Both the position numbers and the translations under genes were made by a program. The notes beneath the pieces are model-generated. The model worked only from the letters and a program-made list of their open reading frames with translations, was not told the DNA's origin and searched no databases. This document shows, piece after piece, positions 1 through 8,182 of a stretch of 64,000 nt of DNA. This DNA comes from JAKFYM01 sp964416595 (GTDB taxonomy: Bacteria; Bdellovibrionota; UBA1018; CAIPTA01). The DNA is taken from NCBI GenBank assembly GCA_964416595.1, contig CAYQES010000015.1:4954-68953 (forward strand), given 5' to 3'. How positions within the stretch are numbered: the first letter of the stretch is position 1; every line of letters begins with the position of its first letter.

Positions 1-1
1 A

Positions 2-112
2 CTCACCAATGTGCAACGTTATATTGTGCCCGTGTTACCTTGTATGTATCTGCTGGCATCGTGGGGAGTGATTCGATTGCAGGAATTGTGGAGCCAGAGA
101 GCAAGAGGTTGA
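2..112 (+). CDS. C-terminal end of a membrane protein, possibly a GT39-type glycosyltransferase (partial)
   Basis: The window opens inside an open frame that runs to a TGA at 110-112 and gives 36 residues. The stretch RYIVPVLPCMYLLASWGV reads as a final membrane helix, with an RY..P.LP box like that in polytopic lipid-linked-sugar glycosyltransferases (ArnT/PMT style). The start and the catalytic part lie outside the window, so the family call is weak. What is directly seen is only an open frame with a hydrophobic helix and a short basic tail ending in QRARG. Confidence 0.4.
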   Translation, partial: LTNVQRYIVPVLPCMYLLASWGVIRLQELWSQRARG

Positions 113-139
113 CCCTTCGCCCTCAGGTTTTTCATTAGT

Positions 140-616
140 TTACGACAATTTTCTTTTATCCATATCGGATTCGGTGTCCATAGTTGTTTTGGTGCTAGTA
201 TTTGTAAAGCTCCATTGATTTTCCTGCCGTATATCCAATTCATTGCGTACATCACTCACGCCAGAGAGTTCTTCGGCGCAGTCTTCAGCCCGTCTTTTCA
301 TCCACCTGCTGCCCACGGTGCCATTTAAAGTTACTCTACCGTCATTCACGGTCACTTGGATTTGGCTCGCATCAACGGCCGGATCCCTTGTGAGCGCATC
401 ACACACATCTTCTCGAATGCGTTCATCGGAGCGGCGATACTCTTTCGGACCAATGCCAAAGAAATACTTCGCGCCCTCTTTCATAGTTTCCCAAAGGCCC
501 CGGTGGCCGCGATCGTGTTGGTCATAGTCACGGGAATAGGGGTAATCGAAAGAGTCGTAGTCGGAACGTCCACGCCAGCTGCGGCCTTTTTGTTGGTATT
601 CTTTTTCGTGTTTCAT
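140..616 (-). CDS. BON-domain protein
   Basis: A 158-residue protein with no clear signal peptide. The first 60 residues are rich in Arg, Asp and Tyr and look disordered. Residues about 65-130 form a BON domain (IREDVCDALTRDP, then VTVNDGRVTLNGTV, then AEDCAEELSGVSDVRNELDI), the fold linked to phospholipid or surface binding in the OsmY family. The tail is polar (Asn, Thr, Asp and Lys). A strong AAGGAGG lies 6-7 bases before the ATG, which fixes the start. It stands alone, tail to tail with the partial gene at the window edge. Small BON proteins of this sort are often stress-induced, but no regulatory site is visible here. The ligand is unknown. Confidence 0.75.
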   Translation of the reverse strand: MKHEKEYQQKGRSWRGRSDYDSFDYPYSRDYDQHDRGHRGLWETMKEGAKYFFGIGPKEYRRSDERIREDVCDALTRDPAVDASQIQVTVNDGRVTLNGTVGSRWMKRRAEDCAEELSGVSDVRNELDIRQENQWSFTNTSTKTTMDTESDMDKRKLS

Positions 617-709
617 AATGCCTCCTTTAGGGGGAATTTTTTAGGAGGTGCAAAAGCTATACCGGGTAAAAATTGCGGTGCATCTGAGGGTTCCCCACCA
701 CTGAGTGAG

Positions 710-739
710 TAGAACCGTAGAGCCTAGAACCGTAGAACC
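710..739. repeat. Tandem 15-bp repeat, two copies
   Basis: Two adjacent 15-base units, TAGAACCGTAGAGCC and TAGAACCGTAGAACC, differ at one base. They sit between the BON gene and tRNA-Cys. The core AGAACCGT followed by GAAC also appears in the longer repeat-rich gap near 20.15 kb, so this may be a short member of a dispersed extragenic family. Confidence 0.7.
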
Positions 740-793
740 AAAGTAAAGATAGATTTAGCGCACTTGCGACACAAAAAGTAGCCGGACACTAAA

Positions 794-870
794 TGGAGGT
801 GACGGTCGGATTCGCACCGACGAATAACTGATTTGCAATCAGTCCCCTTAGGCTACTCGGGCACGTCACC
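794..870 (-). tRNA. tRNA-Cys (GCA)
   Basis: A full cloverleaf on the minus strand. The acceptor arms GGTGACG and CGTCACC pair perfectly, and the discriminator is U followed by an encoded CCA. The anticodon stem ACTGA/TCAGT encloses the loop TTGCAAA, giving anticodon GCA. The T stem is GTCGG/CCGAC. Two oddities are visible: the T loop reads TGCGAAT, so position 55 is G instead of the nearly universal U, and the D loop appears to carry A where G18 is expected. These are the two partners of the D-loop/T-loop contact. The acceptor, anticodon and discriminator are normal, so the gene is probably functional. Confidence 0.9.
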
Positions 871-914
871 AGATAAGATCAGGATCGAAACTTACTAGAG
901 GGCAGGGGCTGAAG

Positions 915-1550
915 TCAAACGCCCCGTTTATCCCCCCAAATCATCTTGTGGAGCTGCAATTGAAAGCGCACCGGGAGACCATCCTTTAAAATCCTTTCCG
1001 GTAGCCATGCCATATTTTCCTGGGGCAGCACGGGCGAAAAGAGCACTGTGCAGCGGTCCACAAGTTGATGCTTTTCCACAAAATCTTTGGCGAAAAGATA
1101 ATCTTTTTCATCGCAGAGCACGAATTTCACTTCGTCGCTTTTCTTTAAATGCGCGAGATTCTTCTCGGATTTGGGGTTCTGCATGCGGCTGCCGGGAGTT
1201 TTTACGTCCATGATGATGTGCACACCCGCGGGTACGGTGGACAAATCCTCCACGCCGTCGGTTTCCAGCATCACCTCATAGCCTTCGTCCAAAAGCCGCT
1301 GGAGGAGAAGGGGGGTTTCCTTTTGTTCCATGGGTTCCCCGCCTGTTACTTCCACCAAACGGCAGGGAAATTCTTTTATGCGTCGCATTATTTCATCGAT
1401 GGCAACATCCTCACCCTCAAAATAGGAGTATTGGGTGTCGCAATAGGTGCAGCGGAGTTTACAGCCCGTGAGACGAATGAAGATCGACGGGCGCCCAGCT
1501 TGGGTGCTTTCGCCCTGAATGCTAAAGAAGATCTCGTTCAGTTTGAGCAT
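915..1550 (-). CDS. queE: 7-carboxy-7-deazaguanine synthase QueE
   Basis: A radical SAM enzyme of queuosine (7-deazaguanine) biosynthesis that converts 6-carboxy-5,6,7,8-tetrahydropterin into 7-carboxy-7-deazaguanine. The N-terminus has the substrate-contacting box NEIFFSIQGES, and the cluster motif CKLRCTYCDT gives the C-x3-C-x2-C spacing (about C30, C34, C37). EVTGGEP follows, then LETDG and MDVKTPGS, all typical of QueE. Its length of 211 residues is normal. I took the ATG at 1550, with AGGGTG just upstream, rather than the in-frame GTG two codons earlier, because family members begin at MLK-x-NEI. No other queuosine gene is nearby. Confidence 0.87.
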   Translation of the reverse strand: MLKLNEIFFSIQGESTQAGRPSIFIRLTGCKLRCTYCDTQYSYFEGEDVAIDEIMRRIKEFPCRLVEVTGGEPMEQKETPLLLQRLLDEGYEVMLETDGVEDLSTVPAGVHIIMDVKTPGSRMQNPKSEKNLAHLKKSDEVKFVLCDEKDYLFAKDFVEKHQLVDRCTVLFSPVLPQENMAWLPERILKDGLPVRFQLQLHKMIWGDKRGV

Positions 1551-1630
1551 GAACACCCTATACTACACCTTGCCCCCCGAAATCCTTGACGAAAGAGCTA
1601 GGACTAGATAATTTTCCCTGCACTCAAAAT

Positions 1631-1707
1631 GGCTGGGTAGCTCAGATGGTTAGAGCGGAGCATTCATAACGCTCAGGTCGGCGGTTCGATCCCGCCCTCA
1701 GCCACCA
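1631..1707 (+). tRNA. tRNA-Met (CAT)
   Basis: A complete cloverleaf: acceptor GGCTGGG with CTCAGCC, D arm GCTC/GAGC with a GG in the loop, anticodon loop TTCATAA, canonical T loop TTCGATC, discriminator A and encoded CCA. The anticodon is CAT. A normal first acceptor pair (G1-C72) excludes the initiator type, so it is elongator tRNA-Met or, less likely, tRNA-Ile2. The anticodon stem GAGCA/CGCTC has an A-C mismatch at the loop-closing pair. Confidence 0.9.
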
Positions 1708-1717
1708 TTAAAATTCA

Positions 1718-1747
1718 GGTATCCATCGATTCCGGGGATCCCTTTTT
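1718..1747 (+). terminator. Possible terminator of tRNA-Met
   Basis: GGTATCC (1718-1724) can pair with GGATCCC (1736-1742) with one mismatch, and five T follow directly. It lies 10 bases after the tRNA and touches the end of the opposing gene. The stem is short, so this is tentative. Confidence 0.4.
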
Positions 1748-4079
1748 ATAAAATCTTTGGTTTAAGAAAAAGGCAGATACCGGCCAATGCATAGCCACAG
1801 CACGCCAGTATCATCAATGCGTGAAAGCCAATAAAGATCACGGTTAAAACAGAAATCAAAGAAGAGCATAGCGCTCCATAACTATTCAAAAGCCAGGCTT
1901 GCGCAAGAGTGGGGGGGTGTTGCCCGCAAAGTATTTTTAAACTCGATGAAAAAACAGGACCAAGGCAAAAGCCAAGCAGTAAAACAACTGTAAATACAAT
2001 AAATTGATTTATTAGGTCGATCGGAAACTGCCAGTTTAACCATAGACAAGTGTAAGCCAAGTAAGAGGCAGGCCCGATTAAAATCAAAATCCACTTTAGG
2101 CCTAAAATTTTATTTATTTTCGGCGCTAACATAAAACTCCCTAGCCCCGTGCCGACAAAAAAACTAACGGCAGACAAAAATAGCGACAAATCAGGGCGCC
2201 CCACCCACCTTTGCGCCACATATTGAATGCAATAAAAAATAATAAAATAAGAAAAGCCGGTCAAAAAGAAAAAGTAGCTTCCAAAAAGCGAAAGTGGAGA
2301 GTGTTTTTTAAAATAAAATTTATTACTAAAGTAGAAAAGAAAAAGTAAAAAAGCGCATAAGGAAAAAGTAAAAAATAAGGGCATGAAATCTGAATGAATA
2401 TTTAGATAGGATCTATTATTCAGTTGCCGCCACATAAAAGGAGTGGCTTTTTCTTTTACATGCTCTGCCCAAGTGGAAGGCAAGATGAGGGACTTTAAAA
2501 GTATGCCGAAAAAAGGCTTGTCGTCGCTGGCGGGTTGCATGTTAACGCGTTTGGGATCTAAGTTTAACCATTCCTTTTGCCAGTTCTGCCAACTTGCAGG
2601 TGTAAAGCTTAATGGATCAAAGGCTAATGTGAACTCGTTGAAGGGGTGATTTTTGCTGAAAAATTCTTGTAGTTTTTGGATCTCAGCGGTTTTCCACGCT
2701 TCTTTTTTAAAAAAAAGCGCCGGTAATAAATCTGGATTTTTGGGATCATCAAACACAACTACGTACGGATAAATGGATAATCCTTTTTTACGAAATGAAG
2801 CATCAGCGGTGAGTAAGATTCTTGGCCAAAAGCCCCGACTAATATGCAAAATGCCATTGGGCGTGAGTTTCTCAAAATACTCATCAAAGGCCTCTACGGT
2901 TAGTAAGTTGATGGTTCTTAAGCCACCAGAAATATTACCCACACTGGAACTAGTAGAGGCGCTGAATATTTGTATGATGTCGTAGGGCTGATTGCTTCGG
3001 GTTCTTAAAAAATATCTGGCCTCATTAGCATGCAAATGCACTTCTGGGCGATTAAAAATATTGCCATTATAGGAGCTAAATCGGAACCGATTCAGATCGA
3101 AAATAGACGATACAATATCTACTACTTGAATGTTTTTTGCTGAAAAGGTGAGGGCGGCTTTGATCTCTTGGCCGCCAGCGCCAGTTAAAATGAGCACATT
3201 TGCAGAAGCGGGTTTTAGCCAATAAGGCGCAACTACGCTTCGGTTCCAAAATTCTTTATCGATTCGAGAAAACAGATTATTTTTAAGTTTTTCATGATCG
3301 CCATCAAATTCATAGATTGAGCTGCGCGAGTAACCGCCATCGAACATGATTGTTTGGGCGTTTTCTTCGCCTTTGTAGATTTCGATAAAGCTAACGGGAT
3401 CCCATAATTGCATTACCTTATGTTCATTTTCTCTATGCGCGTTGGCGTTGTGTTTGTTGATTTTATTTTTGAATGACCAAGTGTCGTAAGGAAACCCGAT
3501 GGCAAGAATAACGAATAGGCCTGCTAATAAAATTTTGCCCAGTCTAAATGGTTCTTTAGTGGGCTGGCAGATTGGCACGGCAAGCCAAAAAGCGATTAGC
3601 AAATAAATTAAATGTCCGGGTGCTATGTGTTTGGGCAGCCAAATGGCAAGGGCAATTCCTAGCGCTCCACCGGCAAGATCGAAAAAGTAGAGTTTATGAA
3701 ATTCGTTGATCTGATCAAGATAAATTTCAAGCAGCAAGTGCCCGAGTATATAGAAAACGCTAATGCAGAATAAGAATAATAATCCAAAAAATAAGAATTT
3801 TTGCCACACCGGACTGCCAGAAAATTCAAATAAATTCATTGCTGGCCTAAATAAAAATAGGAGAAGTGCAAAGCCACATTGTTGTGTTAATGGAGTTCTG
3901 ATTTTAGGGATTTTAAAGTGGGTGCGATGCCAGGCGGCTAAGCTAAACCCTAAAAATGCGAGGGGAATGGTTACGTAAGATAACTCTGGGTAAAGAATCA
4001 CATCGAAAATGCGGATCAATAAAAATTCTATAAAAAATGTTATAAACCCACATAGAAAAACGCGATTAGATACCGCCAT
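1746..4079 (-). CDS. Polytopic membrane protein with a spermidine-synthase-like domain
   Basis: A 777-residue protein in three parts: about six membrane helices (residues 1-200), a soluble Rossmann-like domain (about 210-520), and further membrane helices (about 560-777). The soluble domain has the aminopropyltransferase glycine loop ILTGAGGQEIKAAL, the acidic strand IQVVDIVSSIFDLNR and the later NEARYFLRT and YDIIQIFSAS segments. This is the layout of large membrane-bound SpeE-like proteins whose substrate is unknown. It should not be called spermidine synthase without testing, since the canonical catalytic Asp context is hard to align by eye. The gene is conspicuously AT-rich compared with its neighbours and directly follows a tRNA gene, both signs of transfer. 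No good ribosome-binding site is seen. Confidence 0.72.
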   Translation of the reverse strand: MAVSNRVFLCGFITFFIEFLLIRIFDVILYPELSYVTIPLAFLGFSLAAWHRTHFKIPKIRTPLTQQCGFALLLFLFRPAMNLFEFSGSPVWQKFLFFGLLFLFCISVFYILGHLLLEIYLDQINEFHKLYFFDLAGGALGIALAIWLPKHIAPGHLIYLLIAFWLAVPICQPTKEPFRLGKILLAGLFVILAIGFPYDTWSFKNKINKHNANAHRENEHKVMQLWDPVSFIEIYKGEENAQTIMFDGGYSRSSIYEFDGDHEKLKNNLFSRIDKEFWNRSVVAPYWLKPASANVLILTGAGGQEIKAALTFSAKNIQVVDIVSSIFDLNRFRFSSYNGNIFNRPEVHLHANEARYFLRTRSNQPYDIIQIFSASTSSSVGNISGGLRTINLLTVEAFDEYFEKLTPNGILHISRGFWPRILLTADASFRKKGLSIYPYVVVFDDPKNPDLLPALFFKKEAWKTAEIQKLQEFFSKNHPFNEFTLAFDPLSFTPASWQNWQKEWLNLDPKRVNMQPASDDKPFFGILLKSLILPSTWAEHVKEKATPFMWRQLNNRSYLNIHSDFMPLFFTFSLCAFLLFLFYFSNKFYFKKHSPLSLFGSYFFFLTGFSYFIIFYCIQYVAQRWVGRPDLSLFLSAVSFFVGTGLGSFMLAPKINKILGLKWILILIGPASYLAYTCLWLNWQFPIDLINQFIVFTVVLLLGFCLGPVFSSSLKILCGQHPPTLAQAWLLNSYGALCSSLISVLTVIFIGFHALMILACCGYALAGICLFLKPKIL

Positions 4080-4113
4080 AGTGTTTATTTAAATTTCCGA
4101 TAAGTATTTAGTG

Positions 4114-4440
4114 TTACCACACATTCCACTTCTTCGCTTCATCCGCTACCATCAAGAGCTTGAAGGGGTAGGCTTCGGCCCGCATTACGCCACCGAGAAT
4201 CGCAGGATCTTTTTCCATAAAACTTTTGGCTTCTTCTAAATTTTCCGCCTCGAAAATCGCAAGGCCGAAATTATCTTTTAGATCCGTATCCGTGCGGCCG
4301 ACGATTAAAACTTTTTTTTCATTTAAACCTTGCTGCAAATAGTCCGCGTGTTGCCCCAAGATTATTTGCACCTTTTCATCCCAAGCGGAAAAGCTATGGT
4401 ATTTCGCGTTTAGCTCTAACTTATAAATAAAAAGTGGCAT
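4114..4440 (-). CDS. YciI-like (YCII-domain) protein
   Basis: A 108-residue alpha/beta protein with the typical opening for the family, MPLFIYKLEL. The conserved pieces are a His near residue 32 in GQHADYL, VLIVGRTD, the AIFEAENLEEAKSFMEKDP helix and a C-terminal FKLLM strand. YCII proteins are small dimeric ferredoxin-like folds, some with hydrolase or dehalogenase-like chemistry, but most have no assigned role. It sits only 3 bases upstream of the carboxypeptidase-like gene and would be co-transcribed with it. Confidence 0.75.
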   Translation of the reverse strand: MPLFIYKLELNAKYHSFSAWDEKVQIILGQHADYLQQGLNEKKVLIVGRTDTDLKDNFGLAIFEAENLEEAKSFMEKDPAILGGVMRAEAYPFKLLMVADEAKKWNVW

Positions 4441-4443
4441 GAT

Positions 4444-5874
4444 TTATTGTTCCTCTACGCCACCGGCGCGGAAGATTTGTGGGTAAGGTGTGAACACGGG
4501 CTCCGCAGAGGAAGATAAAAATTCTGCGAGTTTGGCGCCTACACGATCTTGCGCATCCCGGGCAGTATTTTTCAAAGAGGGATTTCCAGTGGCCAAAATC
4601 ACGAAAGGAACAAAATCTGCACCCTCGGGCACATAGCCCGATAAATTAAACACTCCGTTTAAGGTGCCAGTTTTCGCCCGTAAGCGACCAGCGGCGGGAC
4701 TGTTTTTCATGCGTTTGGAGAGAGTTCCATCTACTCCCGCGATGGGCAGCGCCCCCCAAATGGTAGAAAAATAGGGTTGGGTTTTGATGTGTTCGAGTAA
4801 AGCTAGTAGGGATTGGGGAGTCACTTGGCTTGCACGGGAGAGGCCGGAGCCATCGTGAAACAGACCAAAGATGCGGTGTTCGCCTAAGAATCGGTGGAGA
4901 TTATGCAATCCGCCTTGCAATAAACTTCGGTCGCCTTGCAAGGCAATGGATTTTAAAAAAGCATCCCCCAGCATATTGATGCTATTTTTCAAAAAAGGTT
5001 TTAGGAGTTCAGAAAGAGGGGGCGAGTAAAATTCCAATTCTTTTTTTACGCCTCTTCTCGAATCCGCAGGCAAGAATTGGATGCCTTGGTTTTTTAGGGC
5101 TTGGACAAAAAGTTTTTGCACCCAAGATTTGGTGTCCCAAACAGGGAGATAAAAACTAACGGGAGCGGAGCCTGCTTTCCAAGTGCCGTTTATGGTGAGC
5201 CGAAAATCCGTGGCATTTACTTCAAGGTTGGTAGAGTTACCGGCGCGGATATTGAGGGTCACGGGCATTTCTAAACCGGGAGACTGCCAGCGAGCTTGTG
5301 TGGGGGAAAGAATATCCAGGAAGGCGCAATTGATATCCAGGTTAAAGCTTTGGGCAAGGCCCCCACTGCAAGTGGCAGGATCTTGGGGCTGCCAGCCTTC
5401 CGAAATTTCTAATTGGTCCCATCGGGGATCACTGGCGCTCAAAGTTACGCTGCCCTGGATTTTTTGCACTCCCTTAGCCCTTAAGGCCCGGGCGATGGCG
5501 TTCACGCGGCTGTTGAGGTTTTCACCGATTTCAGCCAAACCCCAAGAAGGATCTCCGCTGCCTACGAGTTCTAGATTTTGGATGGTATTGCTGTTGATTT
5601 CTTCCCAGTTGAGGCGTGTGGTGTAACGGAAATTTTCTCCTAAAAAATGTAAAGCTGCCGCGGCCACGAAGAGTTTGGCATTGGAGGCGGGAGGAAATAT
5701 ATGGGAAGAGTTTTGCTCATAGGGGGTGGGATCCTCCAAGAGCACACCAAACCGCACTCGGTGGCCGCCATTTTGATCGAGCAAGTTTTTCCAGTCTGGT
5801 TGTTGGGAGTGGGCAAATGGCCCCGAGATTAGGAATGCCAGTAGGCAAATGAACCTCATTCTTAATCGTCCCAT
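4444..5874 (-). CDS. dacB: D-alanyl-D-alanine carboxypeptidase/endopeptidase, peptidase S13 (PBP4 type)
   Basis: A periplasmic class C penicillin-binding protein that trims or cuts peptidoglycan peptide crosslinks. A signal peptide (MRFICLLAFLISGPFAHS) leads into the nucleophile box SNAKLF (SxxK, near residue 83). The middle box is DGSGLSRAS and the third is KTGTLNG near residue 400. The 476-residue length fits the family. Family members usually show an Asn shortly after the DGSGLSR box, whereas this protein has Ser there. That may shift activity, though SxxK and KTG are intact. It lies downstream of the YciI-like gene on the same strand. Confidence 0.85.
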   Translation of the reverse strand: MGRLRMRFICLLAFLISGPFAHSQQPDWKNLLDQNGGHRVRFGVLLEDPTPYEQNSSHIFPPASNAKLFVAAAALHFLGENFRYTTRLNWEEINSNTIQNLELVGSGDPSWGLAEIGENLNSRVNAIARALRAKGVQKIQGSVTLSASDPRWDQLEISEGWQPQDPATCSGGLAQSFNLDINCAFLDILSPTQARWQSPGLEMPVTLNIRAGNSTNLEVNATDFRLTINGTWKAGSAPVSFYLPVWDTKSWVQKLFVQALKNQGIQFLPADSRRGVKKELEFYSPPLSELLKPFLKNSINMLGDAFLKSIALQGDRSLLQGGLHNLHRFLGEHRIFGLFHDGSGLSRASQVTPQSLLALLEHIKTQPYFSTIWGALPIAGVDGTLSKRMKNSPAAGRLRAKTGTLNGVFNLSGYVPEGADFVPFVILATGNPSLKNTARDAQDRVGAKLAEFLSSSAEPVFTPYPQIFRAGGVEEQ

Positions 5875-5935
5875 TGATCTTACAGTGCGGCAAATAAGAA
5901 AGCGCCGAATACCGTGTAATGAAAAATTTATTTTG

Positions 5936-5944
5936 TGCTATAGA
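5936..5944 (+). promoter_or_regulatory. Extended -10 promoter element before the peroxidase gene
   Basis: TGCTATAGA gives the TGn plus TATAGA form of an extended -10, about 27 bases ahead of the ATG at 5971. No convincing -35 is seen. A CGGGGGC stretch precedes the start codon. The match is short, so confidence is low. Confidence 0.35.
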
Positions 5945-5970
5945 AATAAAGAAAGTTTTACGGGGGCTAT

Positions 5971-6501
5971 ATGAAAAAGAGTTGGTTGTTACTTTTATTA
6001 TTTGCAGTGCCCGTTTGGGCGGGAAAGGAAAAGGCTATGAATTTATACGAAATTTCGGTGAAGGCAATTGATGGGCAAAGTAAAACTTTGGCGGAATATA
6101 AGGGCAAAGTTTTATTAATCGTGAACACGGCTTCTGAATGTGGTTTCACTCCTCAGTATGCGGGCCTAGAAGAGCTTCATCAAAAATATAGAGAAAAAGG
6201 CTTAGTGATTTTAGGTTTTCCTTCCAATGATTTTGGTGGCCAAGAGCCGGGCACGGAAGCGGAGATTAAAAAGTTTTGTGAACTAAAATACAAAACTACC
6301 TTTCCTATGTACTCCAAAGTAAAGATCACAGGCTCAGAACCCCATCCGCTTTACAAAGAGTTACAAAAAACAGCGGAAGTGAAATGGAACTTTAACAAAT
6401 TCTTGGTGGCAAGAGATGGTAAGATTCAATACTTTCCTTCCAAGGTGGAACCAAACTCCTCGGAATTAAAACAGGCAATCGAAGGAGCCCTAGCGCACTA
6501 A
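5971..6501 (+). CDS. Glutathione peroxidase-family thiol peroxidase, exported
   Basis: Reduces hydroperoxides through a catalytic Cys. In bacteria such enzymes usually take electrons from thioredoxin-like proteins. A 17-residue signal peptide ending VPVWA puts it in the periplasm. The catalytic site is NTASECGFTPQY (Cys57, where animal enzymes carry selenocysteine). The GQEPG glutamine and the KWNFNKFLV tryptophan and asparagine complete the active-site tetrad. A second Cys in KKFCELKYK (about residue 107) could resolve the disulfide. Its stop codon directly abuts the tilS start, so the two share a transcript. Confidence 0.88.
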   Translation: MKKSWLLLLLFAVPVWAGKEKAMNLYEISVKAIDGQSKTLAEYKGKVLLIVNTASECGFTPQYAGLEELHQKYREKGLVILGFPSNDFGGQEPGTEAEIKKFCELKYKTTFPMYSKVKITGSEPHPLYKELQKTAEVKWNFNKFLVARDGKIQYFPSKVEPNSSELKQAIEGALAH

Positions 6502-7707
6502 ATGAACCCTGGCTCTTCTGTACTAAAAGCTGTAGCTGCTACCTGGGCTAGGCTGCCGCAAGACGCCGTGGTTTTCTGCGCGGTTTCCGGTGGCCTAGAT
6601 TCCATGGTGCTTTTGCACGGCCTCTGGCAGTACCGGCAAAAGAAAGATCCTCGGCGATCTTTGGTGGTTTTGCACGTGAACCATAATTTAAGGGGCGCGG
6701 AATCCGATGGGGATGAAGCTTTCGTAAAAAAAGCGGCCGAGCAATTGGGGTTGAGCTTCTTCTCTACTAAGCTTTCTTGGGCTGAAAAACCTTCGCAAGC
6801 AAAAGCCCGGGCAAGGCGAATGGAATTCTTCCGCCAGCACCTCACGCCCCAAGACAGAATCTTTTTTGCTCATCATAGTGGAGACCAAGCGGAAACTGTG
6901 CTTTTTCGCCTAATGCGCGGCACGGGCCTTCAGGGTTTAAAAGGCATGGCAATGGAAGCAGGCCAGAAGCTGCGCCCCTTTTTGGGTGTAAGCCGAGAAG
7001 ATCTAAGTGCCGCAGCCAAATTTTGGGGTGTGACTTGGCGGGAAGATTCTTCGAATGCCAATTTAAAATATGACCGCAATTGGATCCGCCATGAAGTATT
7101 GCCAATCCTAGAAAATCGCCGCCCGGGCGTGAGCGAAAAATTATCGGCCTTAGCTAGGGAAGTGAGCGCCCTGCCTAGCCCAAAAAAGATATTGCCTTGT
7201 TTTGATTCGGCCAGTGGTTGGAAATTATTTCGTGGTGAGGATTTATTGCACTCGTCTCCAGCGGTTCTAAGCCAAATCTTTAGCTTAAACCGTCAACACA
7301 CCTTTCATTTGCAGCGTCTATTGCAAAAAGGCTCTGGCCAAGAAACAGCGGAGGGCATTGAGTTTCATTACTCTGCGGGTATTCTTTTGGCCCAAGAAAC
7401 TGCTATGCCAAAAAATACATTTTTTGAAACCCATGGGCAGGAATTGGTGATGGGAAGTTTGCTTGGTAAATGGCGATTGCAGTCAGGTTCCGTAACAGAA
7501 GTTGGATTTGCCATGGATTTAGCCTTGGGCGAAAGGGCTAAAAAGGAATTTCAACGTTTTGCTGTGCCCGTATTTTTCCGGGGTCTATTGCCATTCGTGG
7601 TGCAAAAAGGAAAAGCGCGGGTGCTACTGCCCCAGCGCTTAAAAGATTTTACTTTTGTGCGGGCGGATTTTTCTTCCGCTGCTAATTGGTGGCTTAATCC
7701 ATCTTGA
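6502..7707 (+). CDS. tilS: tRNA(Ile)-lysidine synthase TilS
   Basis: Attaches lysine to C34 of the CAU-anticodon tRNA-Ile so that it reads AUA. The PP-loop ATP motif SGGLDS is at residues 28-33. The N-type ATPase core continues with LHVNHNLRG, HHSGDQAETVLFRLMRGTGLQGL and the RNWIRHEVLP helix typical of TilS. The C-terminal 180 residues are variable, as usual, and end in a RVLLPQR-type segment. Its ATG follows the peroxidase stop with no gap. The 3' end overlaps the convergent exported-protein gene by 14 bases. Confidence 0.9.
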   Translation: MNPGSSVLKAVAATWARLPQDAVVFCAVSGGLDSMVLLHGLWQYRQKKDPRRSLVVLHVNHNLRGAESDGDEAFVKKAAEQLGLSFFSTKLSWAEKPSQAKARARRMEFFRQHLTPQDRIFFAHHSGDQAETVLFRLMRGTGLQGLKGMAMEAGQKLRPFLGVSREDLSAAAKFWGVTWREDSSNANLKYDRNWIRHEVLPILENRRPGVSEKLSALAREVSALPSPKKILPCFDSASGWKLFRGEDLLHSSPAVLSQIFSLNRQHTFHLQRLLQKGSGQETAEGIEFHYSAGILLAQETAMPKNTFFETHGQELVMGSLLGKWRLQSGSVTEVGFAMDLALGERAKKEFQRFAVPVFFRGLLPFVVQKGKARVLLPQRLKDFTFVRADFSSAANWWLNPS

Positions 7708-8182
7708 GGGAACGGTGGTCCGGTTGCCGGGATTTCCAAAAGAAAAAACCTCCTACCACCGCAGCCGCCGCAGCTCCGACCCACAGCCATTTTTGGGGCG
7801 ACGGTTTTATTTCTTCTATAGATAGAAGCGGCGTTTGTTCGGCGAGGGCTCTTGGTTTTATGGGCGGCATTTCTGTAAGTTCAGCGCAAGCTTTGCCCGC
7901 TTCTCCTGGCCCAAAAGCGACAGCTTCTTCTCCTTCGGGCGCCACATAGGTTCCGCTAAGTTTTCCTTCCTTTTCTTCCAGGCGTAAACGATAGGGGCCA
8001 CTGCCGTTTTCTGTGAGCTCCCAGGAGAGACCAAGATTTTGGGAAAGGCAATGCAAGAGATCAATGGCCTCTTCGGCTAAATTTTCATTTTTGATTCTGG
8101 CGCTGAATTCGATAGGGGAGTTGGCGGCTGCGGGTAGACTAAAGCAAAAGATCAAAAATTGTATAAGAACTTTATTTTTCAT
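7694..8182 (-). CDS. Exported protein of unknown function with a C-terminal membrane anchor
   Basis: The start at 8182 is set by AGGAGG placed 5 bases before the ATG. That gives 162 residues with a signal peptide (MKNKVLIQFLIFCFSLPAAA), a periplasmic domain with two cysteines (DLLHCLSQ, GKACAEL), and near the C-terminus a glycine/alanine-rich helix WLWVGAAAAAVVGGFFFW with a short basic tail. I do not recognise the family. It is the last gene of the small pilin-like operon, overlapping its upstream neighbour by ATGA, so a role in assembling or anchoring the surface structure is possible. That is inference from context only. Confidence 0.7.
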   Translation of the reverse strand: MKNKVLIQFLIFCFSLPAAANSPIEFSARIKNENLAEEAIDLLHCLSQNLGLSWELTENGSGPYRLRLEEKEGKLSGTYVAPEGEEAVAFGPGEAGKACAELTEMPPIKPRALAEQTPLLSIEEIKPSPQKWLWVGAAAAAVVGGFFFWKSRQPDHRSLKMD

